The notes: a model not told the origin generated them from the letters alone. A stretch of DNA of 64,000 nucleotides from Nymphaea colorata (GCF_008831285.2 NC_045142.1:22135354-22199353); one strand, 5' to 3'; numbered from the stretch's first letter, positions 35,771-49,267 are shown. Made by a program: numbers and translations.

Positions 35771-36492
35771 AAACTTTTATCTTATACTTTTAAGGTTGTT
35801 TCGTTCGTTGCTAGGTCCCTGGGGGCTGAGACGGAACAGGCTGTTCTGTTGCGCTAAGCCGAGACAAACGTCGGACCGGGTACAAGTGAAACAGGCGGAA
35901 CGGAGGTATTTAATCCCGCAGCATTCCGCAGCACCCCGTGGTTTGCCACGGAACTTCGCTCGCAGGTCGTCGACCGTCCTCCGCTTCTCTCTCCCCTCTC
36001 CCTCTCTTTCTCTCTTTGTCTGTCTGTCTGTCTCTGTCTGTCTCTCTTTCGACTCTCGCTCGCTCCCTTCTCTCTCCCTCTCCTCCTCACCCATGTCGTC
36101 CTTCGCTGCTTTATCCCTCTCTCCCTCTCTCCGTCCGCAACCCTAGACACCTCCGGTGGTGCGCTTCTTGTCCGACGACTCCCTAGCTCTCCTGCTTACA
36201 GGTGACGACATCTGAGTCTATTTGGTGAGTTTCTTGCTTTTAGTTTACCCTCGACCATTTGGTCTTCTTTTGGTTTACTGGAGTTGTTGGTCTTGTTATG
36301 TGATTCACATTCATGGGGTGCAGTAGGACAGTAGGGTTAGGTGATAGAGCTAATTTCAGAAACGAGTTTTTACAAAAACAAATTGGAACACGAAGTTTCC
36401 GTAAATTGACGTTTTATTGGTGTTTGTTTGGATCTACGTGGGCGCAGTAGCTGGATGGTTTGGTGAAACTGGGTTGACTACTTGATCGCAAG
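35771..36492 (+). promoter_or_regulatory. Promoter and 5' leader of cyclin L
   Basis: CT-rich leader (about 35985-36130, with TCTG repeats) followed by plausible donors at 36201 (ACAG|GTGACG) and 36224 (TTTG|GTGAGT). An acceptor lies just before the ATG-containing exon (GCGCAG near 36446). This fits a leader intron of about 220 bp. No TATA box stands out; CT-rich plant promoters often lack one. Confidence 0.5.
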
Positions 36493-39400
36493 ATGATTTA
36501 CACTGCAATTGATACATTCTATGTCACGGAAGAACAACTACATAACTCGCCTTCGAGGAAGGATGGCATTGATGAACAAACAGAAATGACTCTTCGACTT
36601 TATGGGTGTGAGTTGATCCAAGAAAGTGGCATACTGCTTAGACTGTATCCTCCATTTTTTTCATTTAGTAATTATCTCTTTCTTTTGTCAATTTACGCGA
36701 TGTGGCTTATCCGCGTCTTGTATTCCTTGAACGTTATTGGTATAGACCTCAAGCGGTTATGGCAACAGGACAAGTTCTTTTCCATCGATTCTACTGCAAG
36801 AAGTCCTTTGCCCGTTTCAATGTCAAGGTTAGTATTTCTGTGCTGATTTTTTGCTAGTATGATTCTCTATATCCTTTTGGAAAAATATAAGTTTCTAGAA
36901 CTGTCACAGGTAGTGTATATAGGACATGATCGAATGCTGAGCTGTCTAACCTGGTGTGTTGCAATTAATCAGCGACGCAGGCTAAGCATGTCGCCTTGTT
37001 ACACCTACACGATTTCCACCTCCTGCAGAAATCACGTTATCAATCCTTTTTTTTCCTTTGCTTGAATTGATTTGTACGGGCATCTGTCCATATTACATAC
37101 AATCAAAATGATGAAAATCCGATTATGACAGATAAATTAGAAAAATTAAGGTTATGTCTGTGGCAGATAGCAAGTTAAATGTATTTTGTTGATATTTTTG
37201 GTTCTTGTTCAGGGCATTTCATTTGAATGTTCCCCTTCTAGGGATCTTAGTGTCTAAAGCAGCTCTTTGTGATATGTTCAAGAAGCATGACAGACTGCTA
37301 CCAATAAGGGGTTCTCTGCCACTTCTTTTCCTTTTTTCTATTTCTTGTGACTTCCAATAGTTTTCATGCTACATAACTTCTTTATTTGCAGAAAGTTGCT
37401 GCAAGCTGTGTTTGGCTTGCCTCAAAGCTGGAAGAGAGTCCTAGAAAAGCTAAGTATATATTCTTGGTATTTCACCGCATGGAGTATAGGAGAGAAAATC
37501 GACCAATTGAGTATTTCGACCTATCTTCCAAGGTACGCTGGCTGCATATTTCTTGTCTTTTTACTTGCTTAGCTTTTGATATCATCTCATTTGCCTCTCT
37601 TACAAATGCCAATAAAAATTCCAAATTATCTGTGAAAAAGGTATTCTTCATCCGTAGTTTATGGAATTTAAAACCCTTTTATTTGTATTTGGCAGAAATA
37701 CGCTGAATTGAAAATGGAATTGAACAGAACAGAACGCCACTTACTGAAAGAGATGGGTTTCATCTGTCATGTTGAACATCCTCACAAGTTCATACCTTCT
37801 TATCTTGAAACACTTGGAGCTCCTAGAGAACTGAGACAGGAAGCATGGAATCTGGCCAATGACAGGTAAATGAATGTCATGGTGATATCTGACTAATATT
37901 CCGAGTATGTGTGGGTCCCATTATTTTGTTTCATGTTTGGCAGTGCTTGACTATAGTTAATTGCTAATGATATTTGGAGTTTGCAAACATTACATTGACC
38001 TGCATATGCATGCCGTTGGTCAGGCTTGAGACTTACTGTTTAGTTTGGCATATTGTTGGGAACTATGCCCATCCTCGAGAAGGTGCCTTCACCAACATGT
38101 TTGGGAGATCTAGTGGAATTCATATATCAGTGCCTTTTCTTGTCTTGGTTTGTCTACACACATATACTTTTGTGACTGATTGTATTTCTATATTCACTTG
38201 AGTTCTTTATCTTTTAAAGTTCATCAACAACTACAATGGGCTTAAGTTTTTAACTTATGTTAGTATTTGATGTTCACGTTTCATTGCTTTAGGTTAACAT
38301 TAACATTGTGGATGTGCACATACATGGATGAATAGTGACCACATGAGAAGTTGTGACTTTAGGGACACAAACTGTGTATATATTACATCTAAAAGTTTAG
38401 TTTTTGAACTGCATGCTAGCGCCTGTTTGCTTGTTCTTGTCATCACATGGCTCATGGGTAAGATTAAAGAACCTTTACCACACAAATTATTGTATATACT
38501 ATTTATTACAACTAACAGTTAATTTTAAATTACATGCTAGTACATGTTTGCTTGTTCTTGCTATCACATGACACGTGGGCAACATTGTGAAGTGTGTATT
38601 GCAGCCAGTAACGGTCGAGCCGAAATTGGTAATTATGCAATGTAATGTAAAGAAATGACAGTTTTATTTTTTTGATGTTAAAAATGTTAAAAAATAGAAA
38701 AAGTAAAAAAATTCAGAAAAAATATAGTTTGTATAAAAAACACATGACACATAAATATATGAAGGAAGCTTTGTCAGTCTAACACGCTCAAGTCACTGAA
38801 ATCATATCCCATAAAAAATAAGCTTAAAGTCTTATGTATCATGAAATAAACTTGTTCAATACAAGTGACCAATGAAAATATGATAATTTGTCATCTTTAT
38901 TTTCATCTTCATTCCCATTGTTTGCTTCATATTGAACATCATCTATAGGTTCTTCACCATCAACTTTCTCTATTCCTTTAATGTTGAACCACTCAAGATC
39001 TTCCTCTTAGAATATGCTATGGTTATTCTTCAACCCCTGAATCCAGAACATGAAGGTGCTAAAAGTTGATAGGATCAACTTTCTCTTTATGCTTTTTTTG
39101 TTGATTTTTTTTCTAATCGCTTACATAACTAAGTGAAAACTTGTTAATATTATATTACAAAACTGTGCATATTAATGGGTCAACTTATAAATCAAGTCTG
39201 TATTCATTTGTTATCTTTGTCTCAGTTGCGTATTATATCGAACATAAACAAGGACATTCAATTTTTTACATTCTAGTCTACTTCTTTGTCATGTCCATTT
39301 GCATTGGACATCTAACTGAGGATTTTAACTGTACAACCTTTAAGGTTTGGGTAGTCACTCTCAAACTTATTCCACTACACATTTAAACACAAATAACACT

Positions 39401-42400
39401 ATGAAAATCAACAAATAAAATTACTAAATTACCATGAAAGGTAAAAAAAACTTTGTGTGTAATACCTCGATGCATTATTATTATGTTCCGAATGAGTGCA
39501 CTTCTTCCCATATTACATTTGACAATATTATATATTTTCATCTCTGGATGATTGGCATCTTGTATGTTAAGCTAGGCTCAATAGTTAATGTATCAATGCA
39601 GTCTAATGATCCCTTGTTCATTTTATTGTCCATTTTAAATGTGGCAAAGTATAGTAATGCAGAATTTGAAAAATATGCTACTGTACAAAGGGCATGATGA
39701 AGTTGCCCAATCCACCTCTCATCTATAGTTCTCCATATGGGCGTGCACAACTTCTCATTTCCCTTGAAGATCTCTCTGATAGCTTCTCTTGCTTTGTCCA
39801 TCGCTTCATAGAAGTACCTCATGGCAGATCTATCTTCACTGTGAACCAATCTTAGAACTTTAGCCTAGGGTTTGCTGATTTCAATAATTTGACACATGAT
39901 TCCCAAAATTGACTGTTGAGTTCAGCATCCACAGCTTCTCTGGACTTTCTCTTATGAGCATTGTGATACATAGCCCATTCATTACTTGAGACCATCTGTC
40001 TCAAATTATTTCTCTGTTTCATTATGCTATACAATATTAAAATCTTTGTAATAAATCTATTTTGTTGTGGCCGGATTAGTTCACCTCCATGGGTATATTT
40101 TTTCATCAATGTTTTTCAACAGTTAACTTCACCTTACTTTATCTCACCAAGGTCTTCAAGCATTAGTGCAATGAATAGCTCATGAAGTTCAAAACAATGT
40201 TCCATACTCTGAAGCCAACATTCTACCTACAACTTTATAATTTGTTCTATCATCTGTGATGAACTGCATAGCATTTTTTATTTTTTTGCAAAATCACTAA
40301 AAACATGAGACAAAGCATCAATTATCTTTGAAGTATCTGACAAATTAATACATTTCAAAATACAATATCTTTAAGATAATACACAAGAAAATCGGTCAAG
40401 GTTCTTGTCCTCATATCCGTCCATCCATCTTCCATGATACTGCTCTTATTTTTTTCCTATTCAATCTCAATTCATCACAATGTATTCTTACTTCTTTAAC
40501 ATTTGCATTAAGAATTTTTCTTCTCAGCTGATGATACTTGGGAATTTATAACCAGGGCCTGTCGACGTGATTGCATCTGACATATCTTGAAAATAAATGA
40601 GTTTCCGTATTAAATGGAACACATGTATCGTAGATATATCTCCCAACTAAATTATTTGCTTGTTCTACCAAATGTCTGAGAGGGATAGCTATCTAAAAAT
40701 GATATTGTGAACCTGGCTTTTGATTGCAGCAAAACATTCTATCAGCCACTGGTTGGTCTACTGCGAGACTTATTACATGTTTTGCCTCTTTTTTTTTTTC
40801 CTTTAGAAAAACTACCTTTTGCATGCATTACGCTTTTCCTTTTGCCCTTGAATTAGCCACAACTGATCTTATATTGACATCACTAGGATCAAAAGTAGGA
40901 ATGTTAATATCATCCTCATCCTTAATTTGTTGGGGCTCACCATAACCCATTTCAGTGTCTTATATCTCTTTTTCTTAACTTCTTAGCTTTTAGAGCATTA
41001 ATCATTTGCAATTTGCATACATTGCGGTTGCACAACTATTGGCGGTTGCTTAGCAGTGTGAAGCAGTGCATGAGGCCATTTTCATGCATCTTGGTTCAAT
41101 GGTGTTTTAGCCAAGAGATTTTTGCAGCATTCTCTTTCTTACAAAACGTACAAACTAATGTTAGCCAATTATGAGCGTTCACTCGAAAGCACCATGTCCA
41201 TGTGGAATCATTTGAAGCTATATCTTTAGAAAACAATAGAAATTTACTGTACAAATGAAAGATTTTGTACCTTTCGCAGTAGAAATAGATTGGTTCAGGA
41301 ACCCTCTCTTTCTTCAACCACAATTGATCTACCACATGCAAATCTAGCTTTAAATGGATACTTTCTTTTTTTTTTTTTTTTGAACTCCTAACTTTGTCTA
41401 GTGGTCAAGTGTGAGGGGCTTTTTATAACTTAAAATGAAAAAAATTATATCAGGGTCCTTTTTTTCACCACTTCCATAATGGACATAAGGTGTTAGACCT
41501 CTGTAACTGGTTATGGGGGTGTAACTACCGTTACATTATGTTATCATACGTTATGACATGATACATGAAGCACTTTCTATTTGAGTCATTGAGTGTGAGG
41601 AGACAAGCTTTGTTACTAGGACTTGCCTTCTGGAATGTAGAAGGAGCATCAACACTACATTTTCATGATTGAAATGGTTTCCACTTGATGCTCCATTTTA
41701 GATTCCATTGGACAGTGAAAAAATTTGAAATCTTCTTTTTCTTGATTTTGCATATCCTGTATTTACCAACCTTTTGTAAATCTAAAATTCAGGCTTCACA
41801 ATTTTCTGAAAATGTCAAATAACATCCTTGTTCTAGAAATTGCAAGCAAAAAGTCAGATATTTTAAATTTCAAAATTTTCATGGTGGGTGCATGCAAGCA
41901 GGTGAACGGTACTTTCATGTTAGCAATGGTGGAGTGGTTGAGCCTAATGGAGTAATGGTAGATCGAATTTAAGTGAGAATTAATAGAAAACTCATGTCTA
42001 GATTGCAAAATTGGAAAAGGAGATATCTTCGTGAAATATTATATAAAAGGAAGGTTTTTTTGTGGATTTTTTTTATGTTTTACTTTTAATAAATAAATAA
42101 TATTTATTCTTAATTTCTTATTGATATAGGTTGCTTTTTGTTGAGCTGAGGAGAAATGTTTCAGTAACGAGGTGGAAGTAAAGAAGAATTGGATTCCAAT
42201 CTGTATTATTGCCATATTCATTCTTTTCCTTCCAGCATTTGTTCATATGCAAATCTTTTCACATATATGATATGGTTTGACATCAATATGCTAAGGTTTG
42301 CTTCACAAAATCACGTGATCAGCAGGCGGTCACGCCATATGCCATCTGGGAGTATGTCCGCCCCGTCCCTCTGACCCCTAACCTCACCTCCTTATTCAGA

Positions 42401-44578
42401 AAGGAAGGGGGAATGGAAAAAGGGACCAAGCGGAGATAGAACCAGAATCACCCATGGTACTCAGACTTTTGAGATGAGTGCACTTGCCACGTCCATGTTC
42501 CTCTTTTTGCTTACAGTCGCATGCCTTGACGACTTTCTCCTCTTCTGATTTCCTGAGCCTTCTGGTTCTCTTCTTCCTTGTTCATTACATTAATAGCTCA
42601 AATAACTTTTTTCTCTTTCCCTCCTTACTATTCACTTCCTAACCTTCTGTTCTTCTTGCAAGGTGGCACTTGTCTACCATCATGGCTTAAACTAGAGGTA
42701 TGCTTGATTTGCTCATTGGTTGAGGAAGCACAGTGTGTTTCCTTAGGCTGTGCCGCTGTGATTGCTGGCTAATACCGATGACCAGCTATCACAGGTATCA
42801 AAGTCTTGACTTTGAGTTGTAGTGTTTAAGAATAACATGCTATATTCTCGTGTTGGTGTAGCATGTGATTCTTCTGTTATCTGATGAGAAATCACAGGAA
42901 CGGTGAGAATTTAGTAATCACATTGGAAAAGCAGACATGCCTTTAACTAGCATGTTTAATGGACTTTCTCTTCCACAATGCGGCTACCTGTCCTGTTACT
43001 GAGGCTTAGTCTATTGAATTGGGACTGCTCCTTTCCTTGGGTAAAAATGTCATCCATTATCCTCCTTTGACCAAGTAGCAGCACTGGCCAATTCTTTTAA
43101 ACTCACGTATCCCGCTGTGAGATGTCTCCACCAATGGACCCCTCATTTCACGTGATGAAAATGCATGAGTTGAGACAGAGGTGTATTGAAAGGAGCTTAA
43201 ATGTTCTCTTGGTCTGATTCTGCTGCTGGAGCTAACTCGTTGAAGTCTTATCATATTTATTGCATCATGACCACCTTTTGTCATGCTTGTTCTGGATGGT
43301 TATACTTGTTGTTAGTAACTGTTGTGCACTCATCATGTTGTTGTTTCTGGAGTATTTTCCCATTCTTTGTTTAATAGTAATTGCGATTGCTGTCATCAGC
43401 TGATGTTGCTGTGTTGTTTCTATTGACCATCCTTGGGTTTATCTTGTCTGGTAGCTTACGCACAACATTATGTGTGCGTTTCAAAAGTGAAGTTGTGGCC
43501 TGTGGGGTTGTCTATGCTGCTGCTCGTCGGTTCCAGCTCCCTCTCCCTGAAAATCCACCATGGTGGGCTATTTTTGGTGCGGAAAAGGCCGAGATTGATG
43601 AAGTGTGTAGGGTCCTTGCCCATCTTTATTCTCTTCCCAAGGCACAGTACATACCTGTATGTAAAGATTCAGATTCTTTTACATTGTGCAGTAAGGCAAA
43701 GGAGTCTCAAAGCACGATCCCAAAGGTGAGTTATTGGTGTGTGTGACATGTTCACACTGTTGATATTTTATAGTTTGTGGAACTTCTAAGATAAAACATT
43801 GATCTCTAACTTTTCCTTAGACAACACCAAATGGTAGCAACACTCCCACTCAACCTGGGACACCTAAGGCAGATGCTGCTGGTGCGAAGGATGTTGTTAA
43901 GGTTGCTCTGGACTTACTGAAGGAGTCAGGCAAGGGTGAGGATGAAGTTCCAAGTGTGCCAAAAGAAGTAGATGCGAATGAAGATAGCTCTGGAAAAGCA
44001 AAAGTGGTTCATCACCGAGTGGATGCCAATGGGGACAAGAGCAAGGATAAAGAGGGGGACAAGGAGAGATCAAAGACCCGGGAACGTGAGAGGGGAAGAG
44101 AGAGTGATAGAGAGCGGGACAGAGAGAAGGAGACAGAAAGGGACAGGGACAAACTCAGGGAGAGAAGTCGTCATCGGAGCAAGGACAAGGGGAAAGATTC
44201 AGGTGAAGGTCAAGAGTACAAATTTTCAATTTTGCTTTCCAGTGTTATTTGCTGCCAAGTCTTGCATATGTCCTCTTGAGATGCCAATGATGATCTTTCT
44301 TTGTGTATTTCCTTCGAATTGGCAATAATGGTCTTCTTTGTATTATTCAGGTCACTCTGAGAAATCAAGACATCATTCTTCTAGGGGTATGTATGTCATA
44401 TGCAAATGTTGCATCTCTCTCTTTCTGGTTTCAAACTTCTTTTTCATACGGATTCTGTCAGTGCTCCATATAAATCCATTTTCATTTTCTTCCAAATCTC
44501 TTTGCAGATAGAGGTGATTACCATAGTTATTCTTCTTCACGTGAGAAGGACCGGCACCGACATCATCCTTATGCATGA
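36493..44578 (+). CDS. CYCL1: Cyclin L (arginine-rich cyclin), 8 coding exons, 434 aa
   Basis: Regulatory partner of a CDKG/CDK11-type kinase that acts on pre-mRNA splicing in the nucleus; the Arabidopsis homologue is CYCL1;1, also called MOS12. Exons: 36493-36644, 36746-36827, 37392-37532, 37696-37865, 43455-43725, 43821-44202, 44351-44386 and 44508-44578, summing to 1305 bp in one frame. The protein starts MIYTAIDTFY and has two cyclin boxes (about residues 20-160 and 170-255) with VAASCVWLASKLEE, FHRMEYRRE, EMGFICHVEHPHKF and LRTTLCVRFKSEVVACGVVYAAARR. The C-terminal tail from about residue 330 is rich in R-E-R-D and S-R repeats, the RS-like region of L-type cyclins. Intron 4 is 5.6 kb and holds an antisense hAT relic. 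The name rests on strong similarity recalled from memory. Confidence 0.95.
38880..41345 (-). mobile_element. Degenerate hAT transposon, antisense to cyclin L
   Basis: Reading right to left it has a BED-finger remnant (about 41230-41096: STWTW...CTFCKKE...LKHH), transposase-core remnants (40109-39538) and, near 39070-38890, a complement rich in GAA/GAT that recalls the acidic tail of the SCD2-intron element. The order matches that element. The core pieces align to it, for example RQM.SS.EWAMY.NAHKR versus [17 protein letters not shown], and [10 protein letters not shown] is identical. Many stops and frameshifts are present, and I could not define terminal repeats. Confidence 0.8.
39538..40109 (-). 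pseudogene. hAT transposase core fragment
   Basis: Two adjoining frames (40109-39852 and 39849-39538) contain the later half of a hAT transposase core: K-x-x-x-G-x-E-x-I-R-P, [18 protein letters not shown] and I-D-E-R-W-I-G-Q-L-H. A single frame change joins them. The relic is older and more damaged than its relative at 11909-15138. Confidence 0.8.
42420..42500 (-). mobile_element. Possible SINE fragment
   Basis: On the - strand a TGGCAAGTGCACTC word is followed about 45 bases later by GGTTCTATCTCC, resembling the A and B boxes of a tRNA-derived pol III promoter. No poly-A tail or target duplication was found, so the call is tentative. Confidence 0.3.
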
Positions 44579-46231
44579 CGCCATGGAATTGGCTTTGTAC
44601 TATGTGGGGCTGTCGTCTAATTCCAATGTTTCTATTCTTTTTGCCTATTTTCCCTTTACAAGGAAGTTAATATGCTTCCTGAAATATTGAGCTTTTCCTT
44701 CTGGATATTTCTCAGTGTTATACTTTGGAGAGCGTATCGTTCACATGATGTAAAAATAACCAATACTTTTTGGAGATCGAGTTAATGATCTGAAACTAGA
44801 GAAATCATTTCTTACGCTTGTATGGTCGAGGTTGAACAATCTGTAGGTGCTTCTCATGAATCAAGTGTGCCCAAACTAAAACTAGAGGTTCAGGTGAGTT
44901 GAAGCCATCCGGATAAGGGTCGAAACGCTTCTCCCTTCACTTTACTCTCACGGTCTGAGGTTGTTTTATAATTTGGGTGGGCTCATGATACACCCGTTCT
45001 GATTAGAGTGTTGATTAGAGTGTCGTATTGCTACAAAACTTTTGTAGTCTAGAGAAATAGTATTTTGAACTGATGATTAGGTTTTGACGCTCGATCAACT
45101 CTGCTATGCTTCCTGTGAACTCTTACTCTTTTTGAGTGTGAAGTTGAACCTTATAGGTCTTAACCTCTTAGCCAAGCGCAGGAATCTCCTGTTGGTTTTT
45201 TTGAGGATGCAGAATTTTATATCATACCATAGGAATTTTTCACTTTTCTAGCCCATCGTCGAAGAAACTATTTTTGTGATTTTCCTAACAACGGTCACTT
45301 TTCAGAAAAACTGTCAATTATGAACTTGCTGTAAAATTCTGTTTAACCAGAAAGACAAAGAAATTCCTTTGGATAAAACTTTCTTTTACCTCTCCAGCTG
45401 ACAAACGTATGCTTCAAGCCCTTAGTTGTAGTTCCTATCAACAAAATTACAGAAACGAACAATTTCTTTTGGGGGTGAAATTATAGTCTAAGGACAGGCC
45501 CAAAAAATCGTATCCTTTCGTTGGAAAACTGGTTCCTGATGCTTTTTTGCATTAGCAAAGAGGCGTTTAATCCATCTGGTCGATCTGTTGGTTAAAGATT
45601 TTCAAGCAGGGTGATATCAAGTAGGATTATCAGTAGTTGTCTGCTCAGGCGCCTCCTCTCTGTCCAGCGCAGAGAACCTGTTGTTCTGGCCCAAGCCGCG
45701 GTTCGTGCCACCGTGGGAGCGTCTAGGGTTCCGTTTGGTGATTTTTGCCCGCTCTCATGCTTTCGATGCAGCCTCATCCTCTTTGCCTCCTACGTTAGGC
45801 TCTAGACAGGAAGACGTGTAGTGGCTGGTGGATCCACATTTTGAGCAAAACCTTACCTTACCTTCATACTCGATGCACTGCAAGATGACTCTACCACCAC
45901 GAAGATCAAATTGAACTCGGGCTCAGGGGAAAACTCCAAGGGTACCTCAATCAAGATTCAAAACCCGCGCGAAGTCGAGGCGATCCATGTTTGCAGTGAA
46001 GAACTTGTCTGAGACATCTAATTGAGAAACTCAAACCGATCAATGTCGCGGCGATCCCAAGTAGATGCTCAAGCCAGGCTTGCCCCCTTCTGAACGAACT
46101 CGATCCTTACAATGTCGGATCGAATTCGCACATTCTCAAACCCCCGATTGCCATAGGTAGACGTTTTGGGTTTTAGTTTATTTCTCTATTTATTGCTTAG
46201 GTTCGTTTTTCCCTCTCTTTCCCTCCCTCTA
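44579..46231. other. Intergenic DNA downstream of cyclin L
   Basis: The first 180 bp or so are the likely cyclin L 3' UTR. The rest contains no open frame I can connect to a known protein on either strand. The part at 45590-46150 is GC-richer and may be an old repeat. Confidence 0.45.
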
Positions 46232-46586
46232 GGGCCCGTTTGATGGGCGGGTGAAAGTGGGCGGGGGAGGAAGAATTTGTATGGGCGGGTGAAATTCAGT
46301 GGGCGGGGGAGGAAGAATTTGTATGGGCGGGTGAAATTTCACCCGCCCGGTTGAGAACCCATCAAACGGGGTGGAATTCCACCCGTTTAACCGAAAAGGG
46401 AGCGGGTGGAATTCAACCCGCTCGAAATATACCCATCGTAATCTTCCGCAGCGCTCGAAGTCCCTCCGCAACGCTCGACCTCCCTCCGCAACTCCTCCTC
46501 CCTCGTGCCTTCTCACTGCCAGGTCTCACCGTCGACCGTCGCAACACCCTCAAGCGGCCGGCGGCCGACATTTTTCTACCGGTATC

Positions 46587-46637
<51 letters not shown>

Positions 46638-47799
46638 CGCTAGCTGCCCACATTTCCCCCCTTTCTTGTGCACATTTCCTCCCTTTCTCTATGCTGGGTA
46701 GCACCCTCAAACGCCCCCATTTTTTTCCCCCTTTGAACGCCCGGCAACGGACATTTTTCCCCATTTTTCTTTCTGCCTCACAGTCCCAACTTCTTAGACT
46801 GAAACCATACGTGGCTGAAGTTATCTCTGTGCCTCATCGTCCGCGCCTACTCACTCTATTTGGGAGTAGTTAATGATGGCAAAGGAACAACCATGAGAAC
46901 ACGCAATCGATTTGGGAACCTCCCCATCCGGCGAATTCCAGAAAATCCAAATCCAAAGAGATGACACTGTTAGACGCCATAATCTTCACTCCTCCATTTC
47001 CGCTTTTTGTATCTTTGATTTGTGTGGTTCTTTTGTTTTTGTTTTCTTTAATTTTATGTTTTGTTTCTCTTGTTGGGTGTTCACATTTCATGGTTTTGTT
47101 GCTGCTACGTCCTTTCTTTTTCATTTATGTTCCAAGTTTGTGGTCATTGTGGGTGTTCTCTTGGTGCCTTTTTCTTTTTCCAAGATTGTGGGAAAAGCTC
47201 ATGTTTTCTAATTATATGCGGCAGTCGAGCAGCTAAGTAATAGAAGAATTGTAGTTATCCTTATCGTTCTTGAAGTTCTGCAGTTTACTTCGGAGTTTTT
47301 GATCTTGGTGTTATTTTATTTAGAGAATGGAAATGGAGAACAATTTCTGCTTTCTTGCTGTTTCTGCTCCGTGATCCCACGCCTTTTCACTCTTTGTTGT
47401 TGGTGAGATATCTATATACAGTCGGCATTGATTATGTTTGGCAGGAGTGGTGGGGTGTTGATTTTGAGATAAAAAACGATGCTCGCCATATTGTTAATCT
47501 GGATCCTGGTTTTACCAATATTTGTAACAGTGCTGAGTGAGATTCAGTTTTCTTGAAACCTGCGATAGTCCCTGTCTCTGTCTTAAAACCAACATTCACA
47601 ACTTGAGCACTAAAGCGTTAGTGTGATCAAGGGGCCTTGTGCTACTAAGTGAATAACAGGGGACGTCTTCTCATGAAGAAAACCAACCTTAGGGGCCTCG
47701 TTTTGGAAGAGGGTAAAATTTCATCCACTAAATTTTTCTAGAAAAATTTACCTTGGTAAACTTACCGCGTTAAATTTCACCCGCCCATCAAACGGGCCC
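46232..47799. mobile_element. Inverted-repeat element of 1568 bp (PIF/Harbinger-like ends)
   Basis: Left end GGGCCCGTTTGATGGGCGGG and right end CCCGCCCATCAAACGGGCCC are exact 20-bp inverted repeats. The 3-bp direct repeat CTA (46229-46231 and 47800-47802) flanks them, which points to the 3-bp target class (PIF/Harbinger, usually TTA or TAA). Inside are a 42-bp tandem repeat, a CT microsatellite (about 46585-46634) and GC-rich DNA, but no transposase. It is therefore non-autonomous. Confidence 0.75.
46257..46340 (+). repeat. 42-bp tandem repeat (2 copies) next to an inner copy of the terminal repeat
   Basis: The unit starting GTGGGCGGGGGAGGAAG occurs at 46257 and 46299. Directly after it, 46333-46370 carries another inverted copy of the end (CACCCGCCC...CCATCAAACGGG), so the left terminus can fold back on itself. 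Confidence 0.85.
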
Positions 47800-47802
47800 C
47801 TA

Positions 47803-49260
47803 AGGTTTGTATGGAGCAAACCCTCTTGCACAGATCTAAGACCTCCTCATAAATCTGGCTATGAAACTTGCAGATCTGAGATTTACCATTCATTAAACTT
47901 AGAAGCTAACAACTGAAGGCACCCTTAAGTTAAAATGGACTTCCAAAATGGCAACATCATTACAAAATATAAAATAACTGTGGTTTTTTAAAGACCAACT
48001 ACAAGCTGATATCTAGCTCTTGGATGACACTTTCCATGCGATATAATGTAAATCTTTTATCTAATATGAGCTGCCCATAAAGGTTTCATGAGTTCTCAGA
48101 TTTCATAGCTTAGATTTAGTAGTTTTAAATCGTTCTATAACGGGAAAAGCGGATGGCATTGGCCCTTTTTCTCGGTGGCTTCCACTTACTTAAACAATCA
48201 TTCTGTAATTGGAAGTCTTTATTTTTAAAATTCAAAATATTACTTTGCTAAAAGAGACTTCTATAACAAACCCAACCAATTAATGTTGTACCTGTCCCAT
48301 CAGCTAACATGGATCTACTATTCATGTCAAGCTCGAGACCCAAAGCCTGGAAGAAAAGGTCCTAATTGTTTTTATTAGATCTAATCTGTGTTCAAAGCTT
48401 AGCCCGCAAAGATCATTTGTATTTATGATATAAATTAATGCTGGATCTAAACCTCAATGAAGAAATTATAGGACGTGCCTAAATTTTGATTGATTTACAA
48501 ATGAATGCACCCAACATTTGAAAATTAACATTTGGGCACCTAATGTATGTGCTATAGATAATTTTAAAAAAGCTAGCAGCATTTCCTTGGTAAGTTTGAC
48601 ATTACACACACCAATATGGTTACAAAAGAATAAAACAGCGGGAATCCCTTAATTGCAAATCATGGAACAAATGTATTGTTTTCCTTTGAGAACAAATAAG
48701 GCCACTCTTCGATAAATGCATCTAAAGACATTCTTGAAACATGAAGTAGGATTCCCCTTTCAAAATAAACCTTTCCCATTGTTTTTACAATGGGAGAGGC
48801 CTCAGCAGCGCACAATGGGTTGAAAATAAACCAATGATAATGAGAATGCAAAACAGAGCAAAATGGTAGCTCTGTAGTGTTACTTTCCACCTTATGTTTT
48901 CCATCTGCATCTATTGTTGGAGGGGCTTTCTACCGCATAAATAATTATATACTTCCCCAAGAATACGGAAAAGTCAGAAAAGAAGAGTTTTTCCTGGCTT
49001 TTGGGAGCGCAACCAAAGAAAAGGCTCTAATATTCTAACCGATATTGGTTGAATCTGCATGATAAATAACGGATATTTTAATAAACAGTAATTTTTCAAC
49101 AGGAAGCCCTGCTCTTTTTGGCCGTTCACCATCTCGAAGTTTCTCATGTCCTGAAAAAGTATACTGGAGCTTTGGTTAAAATTTTTTTTCCTCCTGTAAA
49201 ATGTAAAAAAAGAAAAAAAAGTTATTTATTTAGTTTAATAGTGGTAGGTGGGAGCGCCTC
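47803..49260. other. Intergenic DNA upstream of the superoxide dismutase gene
   Basis: AT-rich with only short shadow frames. The last few hundred bases should hold upstream elements of the SOD promoter. I recognise no gene or clear mobile element. Confidence 0.45.
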
Positions 49261-49267
49261 ATTGGGC

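Larger units (their letters stand above)
37866..43454 (+). other. Cyclin L intron 4 (5.6 kb)
   Basis: Phase-2 GT-AG intron separating the two cyclin boxes (ACAG|GTAAAT to TGGTAG|C). It contains the antisense hAT relic and, near 42420-42500, a possible SINE piece. The rest is AT-rich with no supported gene. Confidence 0.8.

Noticed and set aside
35777-36186. Arg/Glu- or Ser/Leu-rich frames in the cyclin L leader
   Set aside because: They arise from CT-rich leader sequence; the real start is at 36493, where homology to cyclin L begins.
43956-44328. Alternative frames through the cyclin L RS region
   Set aside because: The spliced frame ending at 44578 keeps the family C-terminus (SRHHSSRDRG-like); the others read through the donor at 44203.
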